A DNA stretch of 27,043 nucleotides, taken from RGIG5612 sp045599965 (GTDB lineage Bacteria; Bacillota; Clostridia; Lachnospirales; Lachnospiraceae). The stretch spans positions 1 to 27,043 of the forward strand of contig JAZRXA010000077.1 of the NCBI GenBank assembly GCA_045599965.1, given 5' to 3'. Within the stretch, counting starts at the first letter, position 1. Each line of letters begins with the position of its first letter. Shown here piece after piece: positions 17,412 to 24,210 of this stretch. The translations under genes were made by a program, and so were the position numbers. Under the pieces are notes generated by a model. That model made no database searches. It had not been told where the DNA came from and saw nothing but the letters and a program-made list of their open reading frames with translations.

Positions 17412-18443
17412 TTGGCAGAGCCAATAATATTTAATAAACAGCAAAAGGCTACAGTATCCTTGATAAAGAATGATTTACGCTTTATTTATACAATACTGAA
17501 AAACAAGGAAATTATTAAATCGAATTTCTTTTGTATGCTTTTTCCATTTATCGGTACAATAATTGATGGCGCAGAGGACTGGATAGAAGCATTTAATAAT
17601 TCGCATAAAGTAAAACTTGATGTGCCTATTTTTTTAGAAGAAGAACGATATTTTTACGAAGTACTTCGGTCATCAATTAAAATGTGGGATAAATCCTATT
17701 GTGAAGTACGGCAATTGCTGAGTGATAAATATATTGAAAGTGATAAATATTTCTCAAATCTGTGCAAACCAATTGCAAAGACACTGAAACTCTATGATAT
17801 ATACGGGGTTGATATCGCAAATAATAAATATTGTGGGAACACAATTCTGTGTAGTTGCTATACTCCGTATTATCGATTTGGTCAAGAGAATGGTGAACAA
17901 ATTAAAAGATTAGCAGTTATTGGCGGAAAATATATTTCAATCTTTGAAGCTACCAACGCATATACCGTAGATACTACTATGAAATTTTCTTTTATTGATT
18001 ATGGTGAGCTCAAAAAATCACCTGTGGGGAATCAATTTAGCGATAGATTTGTTTTGTTCTCGCTACTCTGCCAAATCAATTTCATGCTTATCTGCATTGA
18101 TGGTTTTGTTTTGGAAGAATGTCCGACAAAACTCAGATTTGCATATCTGCAGTATTATTATATGAGCCAAATGCTTGATGAGCTGAATAAAAAATTAGGG
18201 ACAAGGTTTACAATTGACGATAAATATGTTTCAAAGCCTTTCCGCAATGCAATGGCTCACTATAAAATCGGTGTTTCGTTGAAGCCAGATGAAATAATCG
18301 AAAAAGATCTCTTTTTTGGCCTTACTCAGAAATATTTTGGTTGTGATTATTTTTACCTGAAGAAAGGAATTTATTCTGAACTGCAGCTTTTTGCAAATCA
18401 GATTACTGATTACATAGGAATAAAGGAGAATGTATATGTCTGA
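17412..18443 (+). CDS. Unrecognised protein with HEPN-like RNxxxH motif
   Basis: I do not recognise this 343-residue protein as a named family. It is embedded in the operon: TTG start 1 nt after the hsdS stop, with GGGAGG upstream, and its end overlapping the hsdM start. Near the C-terminus (278-283) it reads RNAMAH, matching the R-x4-6-H catalytic signature of HEPN ribonucleases, within a helical stretch FRNAMAHYKIG. The rest is rich in Tyr, Phe and Lys, with a hydrophobic patch LLCQINFMLICIDGF (about 218-232) and a Cys cluster CSC near 147-149. There is no signal peptide. A HEPN toxin or abortive-infection role guarding the RM system is an inference; the motif could be fortuitous. Confidence 0.55.
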   Translation: MAEPIIFNKQQKATVSLIKNDLRFIYTILKNKEIIKSNFFCMLFPFIGTIIDGAEDWIEAFNNSHKVKLDVPIFLEEERYFYEVLRSSIKMWDKSYCEVRQLLSDKYIESDKYFSNLCKPIAKTLKLYDIYGVDIANNKYCGNTILCSCYTPYYRFGQENGEQIKRLAVIGGKYISIFEATNAYTVDTTMKFSFIDYGELKKSPVGNQFSDRFVLFSLLCQINFMLICIDGFVLEECPTKLRFAYLQYYYMSQMLDELNKKLGTRFTIDDKYVSKPFRNAMAHYKIGVSLKPDEIIEKDLFFGLTQKYFGCDYFYLKKGIYSELQLFANQITDYIGIKENVYV

Positions 18444-19920
18444 ACAAACAGCATCTATAATATCAAAAGTTTGGGGTATGTGTGGCCCTTTGCGTGATGA
18501 CGGCGTTTCTTACGGTGATTATCTGGAGCAGTTGACCTATCTGATTTTTCTAAAGATGTCGGATGAATATTCCAAGCCGCCATACAAGAAGCAAACCGGC
18601 ATTCCGGAAGGTTATGGTTGGGCAGATATGAACACGCTGACCGGCGCTGAACTGGAAAGCAAATATAAAAATATTCTTGAAAAACTCGGTGAACAAGGAG
18701 GTATCCTCGGTCAGATTTTTAAAGGAGCAATCAACAAGGTCAGCAATGCTGCCATCCTGTATCGTATAGTGCAGATGATCGACAAAGAAAAATGGGTATC
18801 TATGTCCTCTGATGTCAAGGGAGAGATTTACGAAGGATTGCTCCAGAAAAATGCCGAAGATGTAAAATCCGGCGCTGGTCAGTATTTTACTCCCCGCCCT
18901 CTGATACAGACTATGGTTGCCTGTATGCGCCCAGAGCCAATGAAGACCATCGCAGACCCATGCTGTGGCAGTGGAGGATTTTTTCTCGCAGCACAGTCAT
19001 TCCTTGCCGATCCGAATAATTATTCTCTTGACCGTGAACAGAAGGAATTCCTCAAGAATGAGACATTTTATGGGGGAGAGAATGTTGCAGTTACGCGAAA
19101 ACTCTGTCTTATGAATTTGTATTTGCATAATATAGGTGACATTTACGGAAATATTCCGGTTGCTTATGGCGATTCTCTTTTAACAGATCCAGGGTATCGA
19201 GTAGATTATGTTTTGACCAATCCGCCTTTTGGTAAAAAATCATCTATCACCTTTACAAATGAAGAGGGCGAACAGGAGGAAGAAGATCTCGTATATAATC
19301 GGCAAGATTTCTGGACTACGAGCAGCAATAAACAGCTGAATTTCGTTCAGCATATCAATACAATTCTGAAAGCCACCGGTAAGGCTGCTGTAGTTGTGCC
19401 AGATAATGTTCTCTTTGAGGGAGGCGCAGGTGAAGTTATCCGAAAGAAGTTATTACAGACTACAGACCTACATACGATTCTCCGTCTGCCGACAGGCATC
19501 TTCTATAAGCCAGGTGTAAAGGCGAATGTTATCTTCTTTGATAAGCGTCCTGCAAGTGCTGAAGCACAGACAAAGACGGTATGGATTTACGATTTCCGCA
19601 CGAATATCCATTTCACGCTGAAACAGAATCCGATGCAGTATTCAGATCTGCAGGACTTCATTACTTGCTATCATCCGGAAAACCGCTATGAGCGTACGGA
19701 AACATATAACGAGGAGAACCCTGAAGGTCGCTGGAGAAAGTTCGATGTGCAGGATATTCTTGAACGAGATAAAACAAGTCTTGATATTTTTTGGATCAAA
19801 GATAAGTCCCTTGCCGATCTCGACAATCTCCCATCTCCTGATGTGCTTGCGGATGATATCATTGAAAACCTGCAGAGTGCTTTAGAAAGTTTTCAGGAGT
19901 TAAAGGCACAGATAAAATAA
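18436..19920 (+). CDS. hsdM: Type I DNA adenine methyltransferase, M subunit
   Basis: The protein has 494 residues. A helical N-terminal HsdM domain (about 5-135, including the YLEQLTYLIFLKMSDE segment) is followed by the N6-adenine methylase domain. GQYFTPRPLI (about 148-157), SAM motif DPCCGSGGFF (174-183) and catalytic NPPFG (262-266) are all present. It methylates adenines in the HsdS-defined site and forms the M2S core that HsdR joins. ATG 18436 is chosen over in-frame ATG 18430, because AAGGAG (18423-18428) is 7 nt from the former but almost touching the latter. It overlaps the preceding gene by 8 nt, indicating coupled translation. It is followed by 37 nt before the SIR2-like gene. Confidence 0.93.
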   Translation: MSEQTASIISKVWGMCGPLRDDGVSYGDYLEQLTYLIFLKMSDEYSKPPYKKQTGIPEGYGWADMNTLTGAELESKYKNILEKLGEQGGILGQIFKGAINKVSNAAILYRIVQMIDKEKWVSMSSDVKGEIYEGLLQKNAEDVKSGAGQYFTPRPLIQTMVACMRPEPMKTIADPCCGSGGFFLAAQSFLADPNNYSLDREQKEFLKNETFYGGENVAVTRKLCLMNLYLHNIGDIYGNIPVAYGDSLLTDPGYRVDYVLTNPPFGKKSSITFTNEEGEQEEEDLVYNRQDFWTTSSNKQLNFVQHINTILKATGKAAVVVPDNVLFEGGAGEVIRKKLLQTTDLHTILRLPTGIFYKPGVKANVIFFDKRPASAEAQTKTVWIYDFRTNIHFTLKQNPMQYSDLQDFITCYHPENRYERTETYNEENPEGRWRKFDVQDILERDKTSLDIFWIKDKSLADLDNLPSPDVLADDIIENLQSALESFQELKAQIK

Positions 19921-19957
19921 GAGTTAATATTTTATAATTTCAGGAGAAAGAAATTTC

Positions 19958-20995
19958 ATGTCGAGATTCGATTTGTCGTATAGATTGCCCCAAATTAAAA
20001 ATCGTTTATTACAGGATCCGCATGTAGTAATTGTTGGAGCAGGAGCCACAATAGCAGCTTGTCCTGTAGACAAAAGTGGGAAAAAGGTTCCTGCGCTTCG
20101 TGATATTCATAAAATTTTAGGATTAGAGGAGTTGCTTCTGAAGTATGGGTTTTCAAAAGATGAGATGGAAGATTTTGAGGCACTATTTTCCAGCATAGCT
20201 GGAATGGAAGAGTATTCTGATTTACAAGAATTGCTGGAAAGTAGAGTAAAAGAGTACTTTAAAAGTCTTGTAATACCAGATGAGCCAACATTATATGACT
20301 ACCTTCTTTTATCTTTAACGCAGAAAGATGCAATTGTATCGTTTAATTGGGACCCGTTTTTGATGCAGGCATATAAGAGAAATATTTCGGTTGGCAATTT
20401 ACCACAAGTATTCTTTCTTCATGGAAATACAGGAGTTGGGTTATGCTATAAATGTAGAATAAAGCAATATTCGGATTGCCTTTGTCCTAAGTGTTATGAA
20501 CCATTGACCGATATGAAATTACTATATCCGGTTAAGCAAAAGAAATATCAAGATGGTGAGATAATTGAAAATGAATGGAACATGGCTCGAGATTATTTAC
20601 AGAGAGCAGCAGGTGTAACAATATGGGGCTATGGGGCACCGGAAACGGATATTGAAGCATTGAATCTTTTAAGAGATGCATATATCAAAAGTGATATCAG
20701 AATGATTGCACCATTTACGATTGTAAATCTCGAAAGCTGTAAAAAAGATCAGTTAAAAAAATGGGAGACTATTTATGATGGAAAGATGCTCCAATATACG
20801 GATTCATTTAAACAAACACTTTTGTGGCAGAACCCTAGAGTTAGCCTTGAAACATTATTTGATGCTATCTTACAGCAGCATCCAAGAAAAGAGAATAAAG
20901 GATTTTATGAGTTTGAATCATTAGAAGCACTGCAACAATATGTTCAAACAATTACGGAATTTGAAATGTATTGTGAACAACCAATGAAATGTTGA
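19958..20995 (+). CDS. SIR2-like NAD-binding protein with zinc knuckle
   Basis: The protein has 345 residues. A Rossmann start VVIVGAGAT (23-31), then SFNWD (128-132) and FFLHG (152-156), matches the GAG(x), N-x-D and catalytic His motifs of SIR2-fold proteins. Cysteines C163, C166, C176 and C179 form a sirtuin-like zinc ribbon, and GYGAPETD (224-231) occupies the late NAD-contact position. Bacterial SIR2-like proteins of defence loci (Thoeris ThsA, DSR, SIR2-APAZ) hydrolyse NAD+ on infection. Here it is co-transcribed with hsdM, from an AGGAG ribosome site. It may be an NADase effector or an accessory deacylase; the C-terminal 100 residues are not recognised. Confidence 0.7.
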   Translation: MSRFDLSYRLPQIKNRLLQDPHVVIVGAGATIAACPVDKSGKKVPALRDIHKILGLEELLLKYGFSKDEMEDFEALFSSIAGMEEYSDLQELLESRVKEYFKSLVIPDEPTLYDYLLLSLTQKDAIVSFNWDPFLMQAYKRNISVGNLPQVFFLHGNTGVGLCYKCRIKQYSDCLCPKCYEPLTDMKLLYPVKQKKYQDGEIIENEWNMARDYLQRAAGVTIWGYGAPETDIEALNLLRDAYIKSDIRMIAPFTIVNLESCKKDQLKKWETIYDGKMLQYTDSFKQTLLWQNPRVSLETLFDAILQQHPRKENKGFYEFESLEALQQYVQTITEFEMYCEQPMKC

Positions 20996-21006
20996 GGTAC
21001 AAATAA

Positions 21007-22404
21007 GTGAATAACGGTATTGATTTAAAAACTTTAATCGGAGAAACAACTGAATACGACAAAAAGCAGGCTGTTGAAGTAAAGAAGCCGAAGAGCTGGT
21101 GCAAGAGTGTCAGTGCTTTTGCTAATGGTTCCGGCGGTGTATTGATTTTTGGTATTGCAGATGATGGAAAAATTGTCGGACTTGACAATCCGGATTTTGA
21201 TGCGGAAAAAATAAGTGAGATTATCAAATCGCGTCTTGATCCGGTTCCGGAGTTTAATCTCCGTTTTGAACAAGTGGATAACAAGATGGTTATTATTCTT
21301 GATATCATGTCGGGCGATGATACGCCATATTATTACTCTGCGGACGGTGTCCTTGAGGCATATATCCGTATCGGAAATGAAAGCGTGAAAGCTACTGCCA
21401 TGGAACAGAAACGTCTGATTATGAAAGGCAGAAACATGTCCTTTGACACACAGGTTTCTTCATACAAGGCATCTGATTACGCTTTTTCAAAACTTCGTGA
21501 AAGATATAAGAAGTGGACCGGAAAAAGTTTTGAAGATAAGGATATGATTTCATTTGGGCTTGTTACTGATGAGGGATATCTTACTAATGCCGGTGCACTG
21601 CTTGCGGATGAATGTCCGATTTGGTGGTCACGAGTATTTTGTACCCGCTGGAACGGTCTTAATAAAAGCGGAGGAACAATTGATGCTTTGGATGATTCCG
21701 AATTTTCAGGTAGCCTAATTTATCTTCTTGAAAATGGGGAAGAATTCATAAAAAGAAACTGCAGGAAAATGTGGCGAAAGACACCGAACTCGCGTGAAGA
21801 GATGCCGGAGTATGTTGAGCGCAGCTATCATGAAGCATTAATCAATGCTCTTGTTCATAGGGATTACCTTGTAAACGGCAGTGAGGTTCACATAGATATT
21901 TTTGATGACAGGATGGAGATTTATTCTCCGGGAGGAATGGCTGATGGTACAGCAATTCAGGATAGGGATCCGCTGTCAGTTCCGTCAACGAGAAGAAATC
22001 CTTTACTTGCAGATATCTTTGAACGGCTCGGATACATGGAGCGCAAAGGCAGTGGGTTTGGAAAGATTCTCGATGCATATGAGTTTCAGGTAAATTACAA
22101 AGAGGATAAAAAACCATCTTTCCGGTCTGACAGAGCAAGCTTCTTTGCTGTCATGCCTAATCTTAACTATATAAGTCAGAATGGCACTCAAGATGGCACT
22201 CAAGGTGGCACTCAAGATGGCACTCAAGGAAAACTCGAAGAAAGACTGCTGCAGATTATTACAAACAATAATAAAACATCAGTCAAAGAAATGTCTGTAA
22301 TGACGGGAGTGAGTGTACGTACTATAAGGCGTAGAATAGCAGAAATGCCGAATGTAAAATATGTTGGAAGTGGTTACAGCGGTCATTGGGAAATAATAGA
22401 TTAA
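21007..22404 (+). CDS. AlbA_2 (Schlafen-like)/GHKL-ATPase/winged-helix protein
   Basis: The protein has 465 residues. Residues 10-135 form an AlbA_2 DNA/RNA-binding domain, with FANGSGGVLIFGIADDG (38-54). Residues 270-360 carry GHKL ATPase boxes: HEALINALVHRDY (275-287), DDRMEIYSPGG (300-310) and ERKGSGFGKI (345-354). A linker of four GTQ(D/G) tetrapeptides (393-408) leads to a winged helix (411-465). Such proteins are often labelled RecG-like, but there is no helicase. They are frequent beside type I RM and other defence genes, with an unproven regulatory or effector role. The GTG start has GAGG upstream and lies 11 nt after the SIR2-like gene. Its stop precedes a terminator hairpin, closing the operon. 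Confidence 0.8.
   Translation: MNNGIDLKTLIGETTEYDKKQAVEVKKPKSWCKSVSAFANGSGGVLIFGIADDGKIVGLDNPDFDAEKISEIIKSRLDPVPEFNLRFEQVDNKMVIILDIMSGDDTPYYYSADGVLEAYIRIGNESVKATAMEQKRLIMKGRNMSFDTQVSSYKASDYAFSKLRERYKKWTGKSFEDKDMISFGLVTDEGYLTNAGALLADECPIWWSRVFCTRWNGLNKSGGTIDALDDSEFSGSLIYLLENGEEFIKRNCRKMWRKTPNSREEMPEYVERSYHEALINALVHRDYLVNGSEVHIDIFDDRMEIYSPGGMADGTAIQDRDPLSVPSTRRNPLLADIFERLGYMERKGSGFGKILDAYEFQVNYKEDKKPSFRSDRASFFAVMPNLNYISQNGTQDGTQGGTQDGTQGKLEERLLQIITNNNKTSVKEMSVMTGVSVRTIRRRIAEMPNVKYVGSGYSGHWEIID
22183..22230 (+). repeat. Four 12-bp tandem repeats coding GTQ linker
   Basis: GGCACTCAAGAT-type 12-mers occur four times in register (starts at 22183, 22195, 22207, 22219), giving a Gly-Thr-Gln-(Asp/Gly) linker inside the AlbA_2 protein. 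A 12-bp unit keeps the frame when copy number changes, so linker length may vary between strains. Confidence 0.9.
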
Positions 22405-22429
22405 GGATAAAAGGTCAAATATGTATGCA

Positions 22430-22460
22430 GCGTTCATCATTATGGTGGACGCTTTTCTTT
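22430..22460 (+). terminator. Intrinsic terminator after the defence operon
   Basis: GCGTTCATCA (22430-22439) pairs with TGGTGGACGC (22443-22452) over ten positions with two G-U pairs and a 3-nt loop, followed by TTTTCTTTTC. It lies 26 nt after the stop of the last operon gene. Confidence 0.75.
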
Positions 22461-22483
22461 TCTCCAGAAAGGATGTGATGCCT

Positions 22484-22645
22484 ATGATTTCAATTGAAAC
22501 ATATCATGCAATCCAAAAACACAAAGATTCTTATCATGTAACCCAGGGGGGCTGTATATCTCTACGGGGCACCGACCCGGAACCGGCGCCGGAGCAACGT
22601 GTGAAAAATAAGCGAAATCAAAGGTGGGGATTATTTTTGTTATGA
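22484..22645 (+). CDS. Hypothetical 53-residue protein, possibly a relic
   Basis: A short frame begins at an ATG with GGATGTG upstream and reads MISIETYHAIQKHKDSY before becoming Arg/Pro/Glu-rich. The first 15 residues faintly recall the start of IS21-type transposases or other helix-turn-helix proteins, but this is not enough to assign. The middle is unusually GC-rich for the region (around 22550-22600), suggesting joined foreign fragments. It lies downstream of a terminator. It may not be expressed. Confidence 0.2.
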   Translation: MISIETYHAIQKHKDSYHVTQGGCISLRGTDPEPAPEQRVKNKRNQRWGLFLL

Positions 22646-22706
22646 GGGTATGATATACTTTTAAAATAATGTTTTAATAAATGATATGAAATGGGCAACA
22701 AGCGTA

Positions 22707-22757
22707 ATGTTCTCAAACACCACAAAAGAGCGATTTTTGAAACGAAATGTTCCCTAA
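22707..22757 (+). pseudogene. Short partial rlmD-end-like scar
   Basis: The frame reads MFSNTTKER and then ends. Its first 20 nt resemble the ATGTTCCC(T/A)AATACCACAAG start of the next scar, and the MFPNT codons of the live methyltransferase (13222-13236). It is probably a worn copy of the same unit. Confidence 0.35.
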
Positions 22758-22866
22758 TACCACAAGGCATCAAATTTTGGCTATGAAATATTCCCAAACA
22801 CGAGTAGACATCAGTGAAAAGAACTCGGGGCATGTGGAGTGCGTTGCGTTAATTTCTCGAACTTAA
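22747..22866 (+). pseudogene. rlmD-end scar A: 39-codon frame MFPNTTRH...HVECVALISRT
   Basis: This open frame starts with MFPNTTRH, equivalent to MFPNTIH of the live rlmD product, and ends HVECVALISRT-stop, equivalent to its HVETVVLLSK tail. The two halves look like two stacked gene ends. Its 78-nt core (22786-22863) aligns without gaps to 23853-23930 and 26577-26654; 27 nt (22837-22863) are identical to 26628-26654. It marks the right end of the restriction module. Product, if any, is unknown. Confidence 0.55.
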
Positions 22867-22878
22867 ATGGAACTTAAA

Positions 22879-23042
22879 ATACTCTCATAGGCAGACCCCT
22901 TCTCGTATGAGAGTATCTATAAGTAATAATTAAAGACGAAAATACTCTCATACGAAGCCCCCTCGCTCTATGAGAGTACTTTTTTAATCAAAGAGAGTGT
23001 TTTGATACTCTCATAGAGATACCCATTAGCGCATGAGAGTAT
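22879..23042. repeat. Tandem array of three 63-bp palindromic units
   Basis: ATACTCTCATA begins at 22879, 22942 and 23005, an exact 63-nt period. Each is followed after a 15-17-nt loop by its complement ((C/T)ATGAGAGTA), ending at 22916, 22978 and 23042. The loops share a C-rich core (ACCCCT, CCCCCT, ACCCAT), while the 25-nt linkers differ. A spare GAGAGT at 22993 could pair with the third left arm as an alternative fold. There is no protein frame across it. The array resembles the 61-bp array at 180-390 in design but not in sequence. Role unknown: RNA hairpins, protein-binding sites or a replication/recombination site are all possible. Confidence 0.8.
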
Positions 23043-23098
23043 TTTGAGAATTTTTAATACGAAAAATTACAATGTAGTTATAAAACAATGATATAATT

Positions 23099-23254
23099 AT
23101 GGAGTATCGATATAAGAAGTTGGTCGAAACGGCATAAAAGTCTTTTGTTAATGCAGAGGAGGCTGATATGTTAAATGTAGCTTTATTTGGAATGACAGCG
23201 AAAGAATGGAAAGATATAAACAAAAAAGGAAAAAGCTATTATGGATGCCTTTAG
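23099..23254 (+). pseudogene. KilA-N domain protein, middle fragment (relic)
   Basis: One frame reads KKLVETA, an in-frame stop (TAA, 23135-23137), then NAEEADMLNVALFGMTAKEWK and soon another stop. As I recall the family, the EADMLNVALFGMTAKEWR segment is characteristic of KilA-N proteins of phages and mobile elements. N-terminal and C-terminal parts are missing here, but related pieces lie at 25600-25915. It is a dead fragment. Confidence 0.6.
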
Positions 23255-23284
23255 GCATTTTGGAATGGTATAAAGCTAATACAA

Positions 23285-23325
23285 AGAAGGGACTAATCTG
23301 GGAGGAGAGATTCCTTTTTTGTTTT
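23285..23325 (+). terminator. Possible intrinsic terminator upstream of the HigBA relic
   Basis: AAGG plus AATCT pair with AGATT plus CCTT (with a four-base bulge), followed by TTTTTTGTTTTTG. The imperfect stem makes this tentative. Confidence 0.35.
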
Positions 23326-23343
23326 TGTCATATAAAAAACGGA

Positions 23344-23372
23344 TTGACAATATGTTGAATACAACATATCAT
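23344..23372 (+). promoter_or_regulatory. Promoter and palindromic operator of the higBA-like locus
   Basis: A consensus TTGACA (23344-23349) and TATCAT (23367-23372) are 17 nt apart. Between and overlapping them is a palindrome, ATATGTTG-AATA-CAACATAT (23350-23369), with 8-bp arms. This is the expected position for an autorepressing Xre-type antitoxin, such as the HigA-like protein encoded just downstream. Confidence 0.7.
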
Positions 23373-23395
23373 ATAAACAGAGGAGTACTTAGTAA

Positions 23396-23542
23396 ATGGG
23401 GAAAATAAATATCGAGTTTTATGATACGGATGATGGAAAATGCCCTGTAGATGGGTTTGTAAAGAAAACTCAAAAAACACCACCGGGAGAAATAGCGCTT
23501 GCAAAGAAATATAAAGCTGATTATGAGAGGAGAAATCTATAA
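23396..23542 (+). pseudogene. HigB/Gp49-type toxin with internal deletion
   Basis: A 48-codon frame begins IEFYDTDDGKCPVDGF, the usual start of phage-derived Gp49-like/HigB (RelE-fold) toxins. It jumps directly to VKKTQKTPPGEIALAKKY, the usual end. Roughly 60 residues that normally lie between, including most of the catalytic fold, are missing without loss of frame. The toxin should therefore be inactive. The stop overlaps the antitoxin start (TAATG), the normal higB-higA arrangement. Its last part is repeated at 25929-25967. Confidence 0.65.
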
Positions 23543-23829
23543 TGAGTAGTTACGTTGAGTTTAAAAAGAAATCTTTAGAAAATCCAGAAATAAAAAAGAT
23601 GTATGATGAACTTCAGCCGGAATACGATATTATTCAGGCTATGATTGATGCAAGAAAGAGCCAGAACATGACACAGAAGGAGTTGTCAAAAGTAACAGGA
23701 ATTACACAGGCTGATATTAGTCGCATAGAAAACGGAACAAGAAATCCAAGTTTGGAAATGGTGAAACGGCTTGCAGCTGGAATGGGCATGAGACTAAAAC
23801 TTGAGTTTATTCCAGTTAAGAGAGGTTAG
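23542..23829 (+). CDS. HigA-type Xre antitoxin
   Basis: The protein has 95 residues. The N-terminal 30 residues are helical, followed by an HTH_3 (Cro/C1) domain. The sequence MTQKELSKVTGITQADISRIENGTRNPSLEMVKRLAAGMG (about 45-84) contains the recognition helix (TQADISRIENG). The C-terminus LKLEFIPVK is the short beta tail seen in HigA-like antitoxins of the HigB/Gp49 pairs. It should bind its own operator (palindrome at 23350-23369) and neutralise HigB. Since the neighbouring toxin is deleted internally, this is an orphan antitoxin that may protect against related toxins elsewhere. The ATG overlaps the toxin stop. Confidence 0.8.
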   Translation: MSSYVEFKKKSLENPEIKKMYDELQPEYDIIQAMIDARKSQNMTQKELSKVTGITQADISRIENGTRNPSLEMVKRLAAGMGMRLKLEFIPVKRG

Positions 23830-23852
23830 AAATAAAATTAAACCTGATAGCA

Positions 23853-23933
23853 AAATGTTCCCAAATACCACAAGACATCAGCGAAAAGAACTCGGGACAT
23901 GTCGAAGTCGTAAGTTGCCTATCTTTAAAATGA
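23853..23933 (+). pseudogene. rlmD-end-like scar B
   Basis: The frame reads DISEKNSGHVEVV before a stop at 23931-23933. It aligns in register with scar A (DISEKNSGHVECV) and scar E. In a second frame the same DNA begins MFPNTTRH. It directly precedes scar C, so two successive gene-end remnants lie side by side. Confidence 0.5.
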
Positions 23934-23953
23934 TAGGGAACATTTTACCTCAG

Positions 23954-23985
23954 TTCATGTGGAGACGGTAGTACTGCTATCATAG
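23954..23985 (+). pseudogene. rlmD-end scar C (HVETVVLLS-stop)
   Basis: Twenty-nine nucleotides (23954-23982) match 13235-13263 of the live rlmD with two mismatches, and read HVETVVLLS followed by TAG in the correct frame. It is followed at 24014 by a strong terminator. This looks like the displaced 3' end of an earlier rlmD, an attR-like junction. Confidence 0.75.
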
Positions 23986-24013
23986 GAAAAAGAATAAAAA
24001 TAAGCTTTCGTTC

Positions 24014-24043
24014 AGCGGCTAGGAGAAAACCTTGCCGCTTTTT
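24014..24043 (+). terminator. Intrinsic terminator after scar C
   Basis: AGCGGC-TAGG pairs with CCTT-GCCGCT around an AGAAAA loop, followed by TTTTT. The same GCGGCTAGGA left arm recurs at 25544 after scar D. It is probably the original rlmD terminator displaced by insertion. Confidence 0.75.
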
Positions 24044-24064
24044 AATACTAACTTTATTTAAACG

Positions 24065-24078
24065 TATCGAATTCGATA
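24065..24078. promoter_or_regulatory. 14-bp perfect palindrome upstream of the ATPase gene
   Basis: TATCGAATTCGATA is its own reverse complement. It lies about 135 nt before the ATPase start, in the otherwise gene-free stretch 23986-24210, which holds only this and the terminator at 24014. It could be an operator, but nothing else supports that. Confidence 0.3.
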
Positions 24079-24210
24079 TGTATAGAAAAATATTTTGACA
24101 GAAAACACAACGATAAATGCAAGATAAGGGCACTAAAAAATAAAAAAACAAAAAAAGAGTACCGTTAAATGGCATATTGTGATACAATTTGTTTCGAAGG
24201 GAGGGTTACA

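Noticed and set aside
18430..18435. In-frame ATG at 18430 as the hsdM start
   Set aside because: The AAGGAG site ends one base before it, too close to work. ATG 18436 has proper spacing.
22879..23042. CRISPR array
   Set aside because: Only three units, long palindromic units with short linkers, no cas genes. Palindromic hairpins of this size with conserved loops do not fit repeat-spacer structure well.
24095..24123. Promoter starting at TTGACA (24095-24100) for the ATPase gene
   Set aside because: No acceptable -10 lies 16-18 nt downstream (that position reads TGCAAG). TACAAT at 24183-24188 is an alternative -10 but lacks a -35.
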